Below, in pieces: positions 1-13,245 of a stretch of DNA of 64,000 bases. Positions within the stretch are counted from its first letter, which is position 1, and each line of letters begins with the position of its first letter. The position numbers were made by a program, and so were the translations under genes. The DNA is from Typha latifolia (Eukaryota; Streptophyta; Magnoliopsida; Poales; Typhaceae): positions 72,001 through 136,000 of the forward strand of contig CM034108.1 of assembly GCA_019914945.1 (NCBI GenBank), given 5' to 3'. The notes beneath the pieces were generated by a model. The model was not told the origin of the DNA and ran no database searches. It was given only the letters and a program-made list of their open reading frames with translations.

Positions 1-1078
1 CTAGCATTAGATTGCAAGAACTATAGATAACTCTCATATATTTAAGTAAGGTGCGGAAGAACCATGTATGTAAAAGTGCATCTTTCCCTTGTTTATGAGA
101 TTCAGCATCCTACTAGTACAAATAGCGGCTTGATCAACTGTTTGATACCTCAAGTTGCCATCTTACAATATTATCAATTCGATACTATGTCTACAACAAA
201 TGGGGAGACATTCACAGTACCATTAAGAAAGGAGTTTTGACTACCTTTGATGTATCAATAAACATTTTTGGTTCCTGATGTTCATTTGGTCATGTATTGA
301 ATGTTTTGTGTTCTCCAGCCTGTGTTTAATACCTCCATGCGTTCAAATTCAGCATCCTTCTATCCTGTCTCACATTATTCTGAGTTTACATGATTATGTC
401 CTGAATCAGAATATTCTAGTTTATTTAGTTCATTTTTTTTAATACCATACATTCCATTTCTAGAGAAGAGAGATTCCTGAAAGTATTATACACGTGTCGT
501 CTTATGTTGGCGTGTCTGTCAGATCAGATCACAAGATATTCAGATCTACCTGCTTCTAACGAACGTATTCCAGTGGCATTTCCCCTAGTGCAAATATGGT
601 AAATATTATAAAGGAGGCTGTGCAAGCGCATTTATATGTAGGGTGAAAATTTCAGAATATGAGGTTGCCTTTTAAGCTAGCCTAGTAGTTTTTAGGCAAT
701 CAGACACTCATCATTTTGGAGGGTAAGTGCATGAGGGAATAGAAAATACAAAGGCGGATCTTTAAATCGATCTAAAATTATTTAAAGAACATATGCTTAT
801 GTGAGATGACTTGCCATGGGGATCATCCCTTTGTCAAAATCCTGCGGGAGGGAGCGGTCTCCCAGAAAGAGATATACTTCCCCTGCTCTACACTCTTCCC
901 TCACCCTCTGATCAATATCCCGCAGATAATTCCACCATCCGTGAGCTAGCTTTAGTAAAGCCTGTCACATCCTTCTGATTAGCTTAGCTGTGAAGGATGC
1001 AGCAGAGAGCAAGCGGAAGCTTCGACGCCGAGATGATCTCCTTTGCAAGTCCTACTATATTCTCCCCGTCTGAGCACA
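1..1078. other. Intergenic DNA upstream of the DUF247 gene
   Basis: I see no gene here. It is AT-rich, with no long open frame on either strand that resembles a known family and no clear repeat boundary. The last 200 bases become less AT-rich and lead into the TATA box of the DUF247 gene. Confidence 0.5.
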
Positions 1079-1087
1079 TATATAAAT
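1079..1087 (+). promoter_or_regulatory. TATA box of the DUF247 gene
   Basis: TATATAAAT lies 66-74 bp upstream of the ATG at 1153. This places a transcription start near 1110 and gives a short 5' UTR. It is a strong match to the plant TATA consensus, but a motif call only. Confidence 0.55.
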
Positions 1088-1152
1088 GGCAGGAAACAAG
1101 GACTATTAATTCATTAGCTCTGATATCTCTATAGTTTCGGTGTAAAATTGGA

Positions 1153-2547
1153 ATGGCCGGCGGGGAGCAAAGCTGGGTGATAGAGACCGAGAAGAGGCTC
1201 AAGGACTTGGATCCTTCTTTGGAGCTTGAGCTTTGGAGCAAGCACTCGATCTACAGGTTGCCGGCGTGCATCAAAGATCTCAACAGCAAGGCGTACAGGC
1301 CTCAGATCGTGTCTTTCGGCCCATTCCACCACGGGGAGACCCAGCTAAGACCCATGGAGGAGCACAAGCACAGGGCACTCCTCCACTTCCTGAGGAGGGC
1401 CAAGAAGCCCTTGGAGGAGTTCGTGATTGGGATGGAGGAGGTGGTGGGGCAGCTGCAGGACGCGTACGAGAATTTGGACGAGGATTGGAGAGTACACAAG
1501 GATCGATTCCTGCAGCTGATGATCGTGGACGGTTGCTTCATGATGGAGGTCATGCGCGTCGCCAATGGGGGCCAAAGCGACTACGCCAGCAACGATCCCA
1601 TCTTTAGCACTCACGGCATTCTCTACACCGTCTCCTACATCAAGCGGGATATGCTCATGATTGAGAACCAGCTCCCTCTTCTCGTCCTCGACAAGCTAAA
1701 CGCGGTCGAGACCGGCAAATTCAAGGTACTATTAATTCCTATTCAAATTAATTTGATCCACTAATTAATATTGGAATTAATAATGTAGGACGAGGACCAT
1801 ATCAACAAGATGGTGCTCAGGTTCCTGGCGGCGAGTCCGATAGCGGCCCGGACGTCTATTGGAGGCCTAGGCCTCCACCCTCTTGACGTGTTCCGCAAGA
1901 GCATGCTCCAAGGTCAGTACCCGTCCTCCCGCCACGGCCACTCGGAGCCGGCGTCCAACGAGATCATCCGGTCAGCCTTGGAGCTGTACGAGGCGGGCAT
2001 CCGATTCAAGAAGAGCAAGTCCAACAGCCTCCGCGACATCCGCTTCCGCCACGGCGTCCTCCATCTCCCGGTCATCGTGGTCGACGATGCCACCGAGTTC
2101 CTGTTCCTCAACCTCATGGCCTTCGAGCGCCTCCACGTCGGCGCCGGCAACGAGGTAACGTCCTACGTGTTCTTCATGGACAACATCATCGACTCGGCCA
2201 AGGACGTCAGCTTGCTCAACTCCAACGGGATCATCCAGAACGCGGTGGGGAGCGACAAGGCCGTGGCCAAGCTGTTCAACGGCCTATCGAAGGACGTGGC
2301 ATTAGATCCGGAGAGCTCGTTGGACGATGTGCACCGGATGGTGAACGCCTACTGCCGCAAGCCATGGAACATGTGGAGGGCCAACCTCATCCACACCTAC
2401 TTCAGGAGCCCATGGGCGTTCCTCTCCCTCGCCGCCGCCATCTTCCTGCTCGTCATGACCATCTTGCAGACCATCTATACTGTTATCCCCTACTACCAAG
2501 GCCAATCTCCTCCACCATCGCCGCCGACAGCTCCATCTCCGCAATGA
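1153..2547 (+). CDS. DUF247 (UPF0481) family membrane-anchored protein
   Basis: Two exons, 1153-1725 and 1789-2547, are joined in phase 0 and give 443 aa, normal for the plant-specific DUF247 family. Seen in the sequence: the family's N-terminal block (IYRLPACI, then PQIVSFGPFHHG near residues 50-61), a middle MIENQLPLLVL block near residue 175, and the C-terminal hydrophobic segment FLSLAAAIFLLVMTILQTIY near residues 404-423, followed by a short Pro/Ser-rich tail. The single hydrophobic helix suggests anchoring in the plasma or an internal membrane. Some family members act in self-incompatibility or stress responses; no specific role can be inferred here. The 63-bp intron has GT-AG ends; if retained, translation stops after 203 aa and the anchor is lost. 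The start at 1153 is the first ATG after the TATA box. The gene converges on the HGSNAT-like gene. Confidence 0.9.
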
Positions 2548-2667
2548 TTGGTTCTTTTTGTGTTCTTGAAAATTTAGTTTATTATATGATTGTTTCGGCT
2601 TGCACTTTTTCATGGTGGGCATGAGTGAGTGATTGTTACATGGGAAATGTTTGTTTGGTTTTTCCTA

Positions 2668-2673
2668 AATAAA
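2668..2673 (+). terminator. Polyadenylation signal of the DUF247 gene
   Basis: AATAAA lies about 120 nt after the stop codon, inside a T-rich stretch. It is a canonical signal in the expected place, so the 3' UTR is probably about 140-160 nt. Confidence 0.5.
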
Positions 2674-2699
2674 TATATTTTCTAAATACTTGTGTTGAA

Positions 2700-3262
2700 A
2701 ATTAGTGTTTTATTTGCTTATATTTTTGTCATTATTTTCTCATCTAATTGATGTCTTACTGCTAAGATCATTTTGATATTTCACTTATTAAGCAGGAGCA
2801 CCTTGGGGATAGCAAGTATATATTTATAGTGGTCTTATTTAGTTACGTAAGGGTATACGAGAGAACTGAGAGAGCCTTTAAACTATATTTTTCATTAGTC
2901 TTATTTTATAAAGTAAGAGAAGGAAAGAATAGAGGTGCTTAAATAAAAAATATATTTATTACATAATTTTAATATTTTAATATTTAAATTAACTTAAAAA
3001 TAATTTAATATTAAACTTATTTTAAAAGTCTCCATAAACATTTATAAGGCAAAGTTGAAATTATTTGGAGCCGGGCTGCACCAAATTTGGAATCCCATTG
3101 GGGGTCCAAATTTAGAGATTTAGAGATTTAGAGTACGATTGCAACGCTCCTAGTTAACTTAGTTGGGAGGGATTTTTATTTCCTTTGCACCCATAGAGGT
3201 AGACCTTAAGGATAAGGTATCCCACATTTTCCTCAAATAGAATAATTTTGGCTTAGACACAC

Positions 3263-3359
<97 letters not shown>

Positions 3360-3626
3360 AGCAAATTTATATCTACTTGCTACTCATTAAACCACTACCA
3401 TACAATACAAGTTGGAAGAGCAATGTTGCAGCTCACTCCCTCTTCGTCCCAAAGGTTCAGCAAAGCTATTTTTTGATGAGAAAACTCGTCACTCACAGCA
3501 CTTGATATAAGCTAGCGGCTGCATTCCCCACCAAAATTTGAAGACCAATCTCAGATCCCAATGACCTTCAGCTGTTTAGAATCAACAAGAATAGGACAAA
3601 TCAAACCAAATAAACAAACATTTGTC
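2700..3626. other. AT-rich spacer between convergent DUF247 and HGSNAT-like genes
   Basis: Apart from the (GA)n tract at 3265-3357 I see no gene. I read the minus strand here for the missing last exon of the HGSNAT-like gene, looking for the conserved C-terminal membrane helix, and found nothing comparable. Confidence 0.5.
3265..3357. repeat. (GA)n microsatellite, about 46 units
   Basis: A perfect dinucleotide AG/GA tract of about 93 bp in the spacer downstream of both convergent genes. Confidence 0.95.
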
Positions 3627-4391
3627 TCAGCTTCTAGATAGGAGAATAAGGAACAGGAAGCTCACGAGATTGTTTTGAGGCTCCTTCCAGTAGAATCCCT
3701 GGATAAAGACCGGCAAGACGTTGCACGCCACTAGAATAAAGATCATCAATGCATGCATTCCCATCCACTCCATGGCAAAGGTTAGTCTCCTATAGCCATA
3801 CACATCAACCTGCCAAGAGAAATTAATCCACAAGGTTGAGGACTTTAATGTTTAGGAGATATAAGACAATGTAGATGGCTCATAGAATTTAGAGATCTCA
3901 CCAGCACATATATTCCAGCGAATAGGAGCCCAGCTGCACCAGCGGTGACACAAGTGTAGCTTAACGTGTACAATGGCTTGTTCATATGGATTCCTATCAC
4001 AAGAGAAGAGGTAAATATATTAGTGCTTGCGATTAACTAGAGTGTAATCCATTTGAGATGAATACACAAGCCAGTTTGTTTACCGAAGAAATCAAGTGAA
4101 AAGGCCGCAGCTAACAGGCAAAAGGAAGAAATCATCCATTGGAAGATCCTGTCTCCATGATCCTGTAATCCAAACAATAAGGTTTAAGATTCCATTGGAT
4201 AAGATATTTCCTAAGGTGAAGGTTAAATATAAAACCGTGAAGATTATTATCGTACCTTAAAATGTACAATAACATGCCCAAACTGCAGCCCAATCAAGCA
4301 AGTCACTATCGCCATCATGGAGCTGCAATGGTAACACAGAATGTCAGTATAGATAGAAGACATTTGTTGAAAGTTTAAAGCTGGTATGATG

Positions 4392-4430
<39 letters not shown>

Positions 4431-7400
4431 CGAAGAAAGGACCTAAGGAGCCCCTCAGGATCAAAAGGAGCTTGACACCATGATTGAGCACCAGGAGGAA
4501 GGGGCCCATTTTGTGGTGAATTTTTGCTGCATTGCTGTAGGGACAGAACACCTAGCTGTTACGATATAGGAAAAGGGTGACAAAAGGTATGACTCAATTA
4601 TGCATGTAAGAACCTTTGTCCTTTGATAGACTGGGTGTTTATAGAGATGCTGGAGGCCTAGAAATTTGCGATCAATCATACCAACAGCATTGCAACCAGG
4701 TCTCGTATCGCCCCTCACTCCACATTTCACCTGGCGAATATTATATATGCAGATATTAACAATTGAAAACTGAACCTTCATTTGAACAGGAAAATAATAA
4801 AATTCCAAATTGAAATTAGTATTGCTACCAAGATATAAAAGCATTTCATAAGTTTCAAAAAGTTATGCAACACAAATTTATGAAAGCAAGCAGATTTCTC
4901 AATGTCCAAGACAAAAAGACCATCCAATTCAAAAAAAAAAAAAAGCATAAGATAGCACTTACAAAGAAGGATTCCCCTGCGGAGCCCGAGTCCAGCAACT
5001 TGTACTCCCAATCCGGCACATACAAGCCATATAAGAGGACCATGTAGGTCATCGTGACAATGAAACCCATAAATCTAACAAGAAATAATAGGGATGAAGT
5101 AAGAAATTCATGAAAATTAAGAGAATGACCTAAAATTAAAAAATAAAATAAATGGAACTGTCGACCAGTCTACATAAAAGCTTTAAAGTAAGTCACGGTA
5201 CTCACAATTGGAACTTGTATCTCCTTAGCAAACCATATCCAGAATCTACATCACCATCACTTCTTAGCCAAATTTCACAAATTGCTACCAACAAATAGGC
5301 TATTGCAATTCTCTGCATCATAATAAAATTTCAACTAGTAGATCATACCATGCATGGAAAATAGTCTTCAGGAAATAAAAGTTTAGTTCTCCGAACAATA
5401 AGAAATAGCACATGCATCAACAATGGATGGCCATCTGCTTCAAGCAGCAGAAGATGATAATCATATAATCACCTCTTCTCAGGAAAGAAGATAAAAATAA
5501 TTATAGATGTTTCAGAAGAAACAATTAGTCAATTATTCAATTGCATGCTTCGTTCTATCTATAAAATCACATCTTTCACAGTATTAAATTAGTTGAAGCG
5601 ATTCGTACTTAAAATTAACCATCAGTGTAGTAACGAGATGAAAACAATTGCAGGAAAGTACCTGCAGTACACCCATTAACCGTATACTTGAAATATCAAC
5701 TCCATAAGTTAAATTATGGATACCATGAAAGAAGCCACCTTGTCAAAGAACAAATTCAGATTAGAAAGCAGAGCACTGGAATGAACAGATTCTTCTTAAT
5801 AAACAGTAAATAGTAGAAAATCAGGTACCTTGGAGAACTAGGCCTAAAACAAAAAGCTTCACTGCCCTAAGTGTAGCCTTCTTAGTTGCCGCAATCCTGT
5901 TTGGTACTCTCTGTGCACAACGTGAACAATAGCTATGGTCAATATCTATTCTCCAAGGGTCAAATGTCACCACAATACATCAGAGATCATACTTCTAAAA
6001 ATTTAGACAATGATGTATATATTCAAGATACTTCCCTTACTACCGTGACGATCTATGCAAAATAACAAGTCCCAAAATAATGCTACATGATTCGTCCATT
6101 AATTTGCTAAGCTTACCTTGTATGCCAGTGCCAAAGAAACTCCAACTATAAATAGGAAAAATGGCATGACGAAATCAGCTAGGTTTACACCATCCCAGGG
6201 AGAATGACTTATTGAGGGAAGAAATGCTCCGGCATTATCAACAAGGATCATTAGCTGCAAACAAGGATATGTAGGAGGGAAATGCACACAGAACAGTATG
6301 TTAGCAATTGTAGTTAGTACGATTTGCCAACAGATAATAATGTACATGAAGAACATGACTCTGTAAAGACATCAAACTCCATAAAGAAGATAGCATAATG
6401 GTAGAGTCCAACGAAAATCTTCCCTGTATAATATGCTCTGCATAGAAATTCAGCTGTCACAGGACAACACGAGAAGGACTAAAATCATGATACTGTAATA
6501 CAAATTTCACATGTTACTCCTTCCAGAGTAAGGCAGTGTGCACTCCAGGTTTTTAGAGTCATGCATGTTTCTTCCATAAGGCTGTGTGCACTCTTATGTT
6601 TTGGGGAGTCATGCATATTTCCTCCAAAAGGCTTTTCAGATTCTTGATAAAATTTGTGGGCACATGTTTTTTATTTGTGTATAGATAGAAAAAAATTCAG
6701 CTAGCATGTAAAATCCAATCAACTTTTTTCCCATTTCCCAATTACAACAATAATATCAAATCCCCAACGGATTAGTACTTAGAGACGGTTAAAAGAGCTT
6801 ATAGTATATGAGTGTTTCTGAGTTTGAATTACAAAAATATCGATTTAATTGTGACACCACTAAATTTTTTACTTCTCTAGAAAAACACTATGATATAAAC
6901 AGTCAAAGAAATTCCGTTTCCATTGCTGGCCTTGACAGTATCCCGTCCTTTGGAACTTGGCTTCTTATTCTTTAAATAATTCACCTCTCATGTATTGTGA
7001 TATAGGTTTCTCGTTTTTCTCCAGCATATAACCTCTATGCTTCGCTGAGATTGGTGCCAGGTATCCTCCCACCTCCGTATTATCTTAAACGGTACTGCCC
7101 AAAGCGCATGCATCTTCCATTTCATGGATCTCTCAAGGACGGAGTCGGGCAGTAGACCAGCTCCAGCAACGAGAGGTCTCACAACTCTCCCTCCTTAGTC
7201 CTTACCAAACGGAATTCCATCTTGCTTTTAACATTTAAAAAGGAAAGACGACGTTGTCCTCCTAAAGGAACCGAACAAGCCACACGTCTCACAGAATCAC
7301 TTCACAAACTGAGAAAAGAAAAGAGAAGAAGAAGAAAGCAAAGAGAGCTAGACCAACCCCGTGACGTGCACCTAAACCCCTCGTGCAGGGTTAGCGAAAA

Positions 7401-8652
7401 ACTTGTGCCACCTAGCTTGTTACTATGTTAATAGCAACTAAGCTTCAGATCTCCTCAACTGCCCCCACCCAAAAAGAAAGCTTTAGGTAAGGACACGACC
7501 ACAAATCACAAGAGTTAAGAAGAAAAGAAAGCACTAATATGCCATTAACGAGTTTCCAAAGTATAACGTGGGGGAGGAATGATGTACGTGTTACCCAAAA
7601 TAGAGAAAATGATCACTCATTAGGGTATTAAATAAAAATTATTAAAATACGTCTTGTCGTCAATTGTTATACGTCAATGTCATACGTAAAGTTAATTAAG
7701 AACATATTAAGAAGTCAGCTATTGGTGTAGATTGGTTAAAGCATCCAAAGAGACAGGTGCTCACGCATAAGATTATAACTTGTAACTGGAAGAGGAGATC
7801 GGAAATGTGGATTTATATCCTTATCAACCGACTCTAGTAGCCTATTTTTCTGGATAAAATTAAGAAGGCCTTCCCTTATTTCAAGAGATATTTCTTCCGA
7901 ACAAACTCCGAAAGTTACGACGCGGTATCGATCAAATTAACAAGAATAGTTGTCCACCGCCTAAATTTGCTGCATCTATTGCAAGGAATATTTGTTGGAC
8001 CACAACAGATATAGAAATGATCCGAAAAGTTCGATATGGCACAAAAATATATTATCAATTAACTATCCGTTCCAACAAAAAGCACGAAAGAGAGGGGAGG
8101 GTTTTTTTTCTTTTCTTTTCTTTTCTTTTTTTTAGAGAGAGAACAAGGGAAAAAAGAACCAAAAATAAGATCGAAAAAGATAGCCTTTTAAAGTACGGAG
8201 AACCTGGACTATTAGTAAACATCTCATCGGAGATGATCAAAATAAAGAATCAGAATACATAAATCATAGCGTAAAAGTCTAATGGAAATTAAAGGAAAAG
8301 AAAAACTAAGAAGAAATCCGATTGAGATTCACAATGCAGATAGATTAAAAGCGAGGCAGAAGTACGAGATTGTATGTATACATACCGCTACGGTGATCCC
8401 TCGGAAGACGTCGAGCGAGAGGAGACGTTGCCGCATCCTAGGCTGGGAGGAGGAGGTGTTGGAATTGTTAGGGTTGTAGGATCCCAAGAAATTGGCGGAC
8501 TCGAGGTCCTTCTTATTATTAGTAATAATGAGGTCATCGTCGGTATTCTTGATGAATTGGTATGCCCCCATCCCTGCGAGACGATATATGGTACGGGAGG
8601 GAGGGATTTGGAGAGCACGAATCACCAGATCGAAGGAAGCCGCGCGCCGCAT
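3627..8652 (-). CDS. HGSNAT-like membrane acyltransferase (DUF1624/DUF5009), C-terminus shortened
   Basis: Twelve exons in transcript order: 8652-8386, 6254-6117, 5910-5829, 5738-5662, 5312-5206, 5074-4963, 4730-4614, 4534-4443, 4322-4256, 4162-4084, 3993-3902, 3809-3627. All junctions are GT-AG and phases agree; the product is 470 aa. An internal ATG at 8571 (context GGGATGG) gives 443 aa and is the likelier start. Seen: SLDVFRGITVA, then LMILVDNAG, then SHSPWDGVNLADFVMPFFLF. The His of SHSPWDG aligns with the catalytic histidine of animal HGSNAT. About ten hydrophobic segments indicate a multi-pass membrane protein. Human HGSNAT acetylates heparan sulfate in lysosomes; plants lack that substrate, so the plant substrate is unknown. 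Odd: after FYWKEPQNNL the frame runs into a GTGAGC donor-like site and ends 12 codons later. The final conserved helix of the family is absent. Confidence 0.88.
4395..4428. repeat. (TA)n microsatellite in an HGSNAT-like intron
   Basis: An alternating TA tract of about 34 bp, just upstream (in transcript terms) of the exon at 4322-4256, inside the 120-bp intron 4323-4442. Confidence 0.9.
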
Positions 8653-8802
8653 TGGAGTTGAAGTTGGAGTTGGAGTTGGAGTCTCTCTCTCTCTCTCTCT
8701 AGTACTTCCAGGACACGTTATAAGAAGAGGAGGAGTCCTGGAAGGAAGAAAGGAAGGAAGATGTTTATTCGAAGGTAAAGAGATCTCCTAGTGAGAGACG
8801 AA

Positions 8803-8812
8803 TTTATATAAA
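8803..8812 (-). promoter_or_regulatory. Candidate TATA box of the HGSNAT-like gene
   Basis: The palindrome TTTATATAAA reads as a TATA box on the minus strand, 151 bp upstream of the first ATG (8652) and 232 bp upstream of the internal ATG (8571). A short (CT)n tract at 8684-8699 lies in the presumed 5' UTR. Other TATA-like strings near 8930 and 8955 are alternatives. Confidence 0.4.
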
Positions 8813-9603
8813 TCGACAAGGCGTCTCTTCTGCTTCCCCCTTCCTACTATACTCGCATCCTAACCGATCGTTTCGGTCTATTTTTGCTCTTGGTGGAGGA
8901 ATGCGGCTTTCAATCTCTCTTTCCTCCTATTTATAGTGCACGGCGCAACAGAACTATATATACGCCCACGGCCTTTTAAATAAACAAAAAAGAAAAAAGC
9001 TATTATTATTATTATTATTAGCAGTAGTAGTGCTAGAATTTGGGGAACGATTATACTATAATTAACGTACAACATTTTCATATAAAAAATTACGTACAAC
9101 ATAGAGCAGAATGGACCCTGAATTTTTTTTAAGGATAAAAAGATAATAGTATCTATAAGGAACATATGACTATAGGTGGGGCCATTAGGGTTTATACAGA
9201 TTCTAGGTAAGCCTATGAGTGATCGAGTTTGGCCGAGTGGACCCAGAGTTTTAAGCACTCAAGACTGAGTCAACCCAAGATCCAACTGAGTCGAACTTTG
9301 AGTTGACTAATTGGAACCTTTTTTTCCATCCAGAAGATCTCACATGTTGCGCTCCACGTGTCCAACGACAATATGTTCCAATCCTCGGAACCCAATTAAT
9401 TGAGTTCGCGAATGGTAATGAGAGGGGACCCTCTCCGCCCGTAAAGCCAATTGGTGAGCTTTGGAGGAGGCATGAACTAGTGGGGTTGCTCTTCTTTATG
9501 AGTACTGCCATATGATAAGTTAGGAAAAGTGAAACCTTGGTATTGGATTCTATCATTTAAATATAAATAAACAAAATAAATAAATAAATATGTAATTATT
9601 CTA

Positions 9604-9607
<4 letters not shown>

Positions 9608-9651
<44 letters not shown>
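9608..9651. repeat. (TA)n microsatellite
   Basis: An almost perfect TA tract of about 44 bp in the divergent intergenic region. Confidence 0.9.
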
Positions 9652-10718
9652 CCACTAACTACTGACAGGCACACTTTTTACCATCCACTTGCCATCTTCA
9701 TTGGTCATGAGATAATTAACAAGGACTAGTCCTCATTGGCTGGTACCTCTCAAGTAACTCCCTTTGTGCACGAGAGGATCAAGTTGGGTTTATATGCAGC
9801 CTCCCAGTTACAGGCCAAAAGGAGATCCTAGATCTTCTAGATTTTTTAGGTGCTTGCATTTGATTAATTGAGGTTAGGTCATCTTAATTGTCTCTTCATT
9901 CAACTAATAAATTGGTAGCCTGAGCAGCCTAATTAATTAGCAGCTGCCTCCAGTATATGAGTGTGCCTACCTTTGTTTGATCGGGTAGGAGAGTTCAAAC
10001 ATGCTTGTTGATTTCACTGGAATTTGGACTCTCTCCACACGTTTTTCTCAATAGCTGACACCATGCAATATATATATACATATAGGTAAATTATAAGAAT
10101 GGTGTTAAAACTTGAATCCGTCAAATCATTCAAAAAGAAGAGCAAGTAGTGGGGGCCGGGTTTGTCCTTAATTTCCACTGGAACATGGCATATATATATA
10201 TATATAATAATAATAATAAATATATACATATGAGCCAAACATTTGGGTAGGTATATATAGGTTCCCTTCAATTAATGATCGAGCAGCGCTGCCAATGGCT
10301 GTTTAATTACCTACCAAAAATCCGGCACGGAATGACTCATGAACGCATGTCTGTACGTACTAGCTATGACCCACTTTACGAATACTGTAACGAATGCTAA
10401 AAAGGTACTATGTTTTATCCAGATCTCCTATAATAATCGATTCCTCCCACGATACCAACGCATGCATATTTATTCTAGGAAGATGTTGACAGAAATTTGG
10501 TTTACATCTCGTTTAATATATTAACCTACATCTATTTTAGATCAGTCGAAGTATTTTTCCGTGAACTCTTATCTTCTTTAACAACCTGATCAGTTTAATT
10601 AACAGAAAGGGTCCATACCGAATCCCCACCATATTGGTTTGGTTTCCTTTGCACCACTAAAGACAAAAGATTTTATATTTAACTCGAATGTAAGCTATAG
10701 ACATACGTTCTTCTTCTA

Positions 10719-10787
<69 letters not shown>
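10719..10787. repeat. Compound (TTA)n(TTG)n microsatellite
   Basis: About 14 TTA/ATT units switch directly to about 8 TTG units. The switch suggests that one point mutation arose in the repeat and then spread by slippage. Confidence 0.9.
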
Positions 10788-10792
<5 letters not shown>

Positions 10793-12184
10793 TTTCATTA
10801 GATATCACTTTTGTCCGTTCTTTACAGTTTGTTCCGCAGATTTTAGTCTGAATAGATTGTCGGAAAGTGAGAAAAAAAAAATTTCATAGATCACTGTAAG
10901 TTCGGTTATCAAATCAATAATACCGAACCATGCAAGCACCTTGTTCGTCCAGTTTGGTATTAGATGAAAGCCAGGAAATGCTCAACTTGGCAACTAACAT
11001 TTCAGCAGCCATTTTCCAACAATAATATATGTGGAGTAGTAGCCAAGAGGTTGCTGAAAACATGTATTTAACACGTATGTTTTCCAGGTTTCTGCAAGCA
11101 AGCAAGAATATATACAAATGATATATTGTTTTTATTATTTTATTTCCATCATAGCAAACTGTTCCCAGGTATAGGATTCCTTTCTTCTACTTTGCGTATG
11201 CCGCGGTGTAAGCAAGCTTTCGAGGGAAGGAAGATTGCAGAAACATTCTTCCCATTTTTCAAATAACCAATTAATTTGAAATCAGAGATTGCAAGAGAAT
11301 TAAAGAAGTCACTATACATATTATATGTACGAATTAAATTAGAATGAAAGCACTCCCTATCGGTCTCATTTATCTGCTTCCTTCATATTTTCTTTAACAT
11401 ATAAATTAACACTACCATTCGATCACAATATAATACACGCGGTTTAATTTGATTATATATTACAACACGATATAAATCATAAATCAGAGAAAGCTGAACA
11501 TCAGTTTGTATCTTCCTACTTTTAATATGTGTCCAACTGCCTCGTGTGCTTGAACGTAGAATATATATATATATATAAAATTTATCTGACTAATTTAATA
11601 ATCTTACCTAATTTAATTTAGTCGATAGATACGACAAATAGCGATGAAAAGTAGGTTATCGTATATCCATCCATCATCACCCTTGCATTTATTAGCTAGC
11701 TAATGATATTATGAGCTAGGGGTTATATATATAAATATATACTCTTCTATATATCAACAATAGGACTTCACGCATGACGTTGCAGGTAGCGCATTACGAG
11801 CATTACTAGCTAACTTGGACATACATGCATACATGTGTAGTAGATGAAGGATTCTATTTTTCCTCTCGATTATGATGAAGGGAAATGGCAGGCCTAGCTA
11901 AGGAAAGCGTCAGCAGAATCAGTTTCCCTTTATCTCTGTCAAGCTTTAATTGGTACAGCTTACAAGAGGCCGCAGAGTTTTATCCTTCAGCTAGATTAGG
12001 GATACAAAGAAACGGGTTCTCTGTATATTTGAAAGTACCGATCTTAAGAAGTCCAAGCTAGAAAAAGGAGGGCAACGGGAAGAGATATGTGAGTTAGATA
12101 TGTAACATGCATGCTTAATTATTAGATACGACGATCGAGCCCGAGAAGTACATATATATGATTTCAGAGGAAGGGAAATATAGC

Positions 12185-12186
<2 letters not shown>

Positions 12187-12219
<33 letters not shown>
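12187..12219. repeat. (CT)n microsatellite
   Basis: A perfect CT tract of about 33 bp in the divergent intergenic region, 1.8 kb upstream of ERD1. Confidence 0.9.
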
Positions 12220-12221
<2 letters not shown>

Positions 12222-13225
12222 ATGCTTTCTGTCTATCGATCTCACAAATTTTATACGTTTAATTATGACAAACTTATTTAGGCTTAGGCCGGCTTTAATT
12301 CCCTAGCCGCGCGTGCAATTAATTCAGATGGAGGGATACTTTTGCTTAATACTTGAGAACCGGCCTGATGCATGCATGCGTTGGGCTAAAGAACCTCTAA
12401 CCCAGCTGCTGCCAGAAATATTTAGCTAGCTAGGTTGGATCAGGCAGGCAAGGCATACAATGAATAAGGCGACCACAGCGGCACGTATATGTAGGATGAC
12501 CATATTAAAGCGTACAATCAATATACTCTAGGTGCTAATATATATATATATATATAATGAGAGAGTCTCCCGTTGATAAAGGATACGATAGAAATCAGAT
12601 CAACATAGATATTCTGGCCGCTCATAAGGAAAGTGCACCTAAGCAAAATTATACAATGTTTAATTTATCTTTTATTATATTGTTCGTATAGCAGATTTCT
12701 ATTTTTTTATTATTACTATTGTAATTATGTTGTATGTGTAAAAATAATGTAGTGAATTCTTTACGAACTGTTTTTGTTTAAATATTTCCATAAGCCAGGG
12801 GAGAACTAAATCAGACGGAGTCGGTAATTCCATGGATTTGTTGGTGTCTCATACGGATGACAGTGGCCGAGGAAATGTGACGGAAAGCAAAACTAATTAA
12901 TTTGCTGTGTTGGACTAGGCGATTGAGTCTTAATCATCGATCTATGCATGCAATTAAGTCAGAGTACTCGCAAATAAGTAGTGCCTAAAAGTTATAATAT
13001 AATGACAGTGAGACAGAAGGACTGCGACTACTACTATTAGTAGCGCCCGCGGAAGGTGGTCGCTCCACGTACGTTTGCATTGATGTCGGCTTAATTTGGC
13101 TTCCTCTCTTCGTGTTCACGCCACGCCCTTTTGCTAGTTCGCTTCCGTTTCGTGTGCGACTCTACTACTGCTAATTCCTTTTCACTTCTTCTTATTTATT
13201 CCGGCCTTTTGTTTGGAATTTAATT

Positions 13226-13245
13226 ACACACACACACACACACAC
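13226..13245. repeat. (AC)n microsatellite
   Basis: A perfect CA tract of about 20 bp, some 810 bp upstream of the ERD1 start codon. Confidence 0.85.

Noticed and set aside
7222..7431. 69-aa basic open frame in the first intron of the HGSNAT-like gene
   Set aside because: It is A/G-rich low-complexity sequence on the opposite strand, with no known domain.
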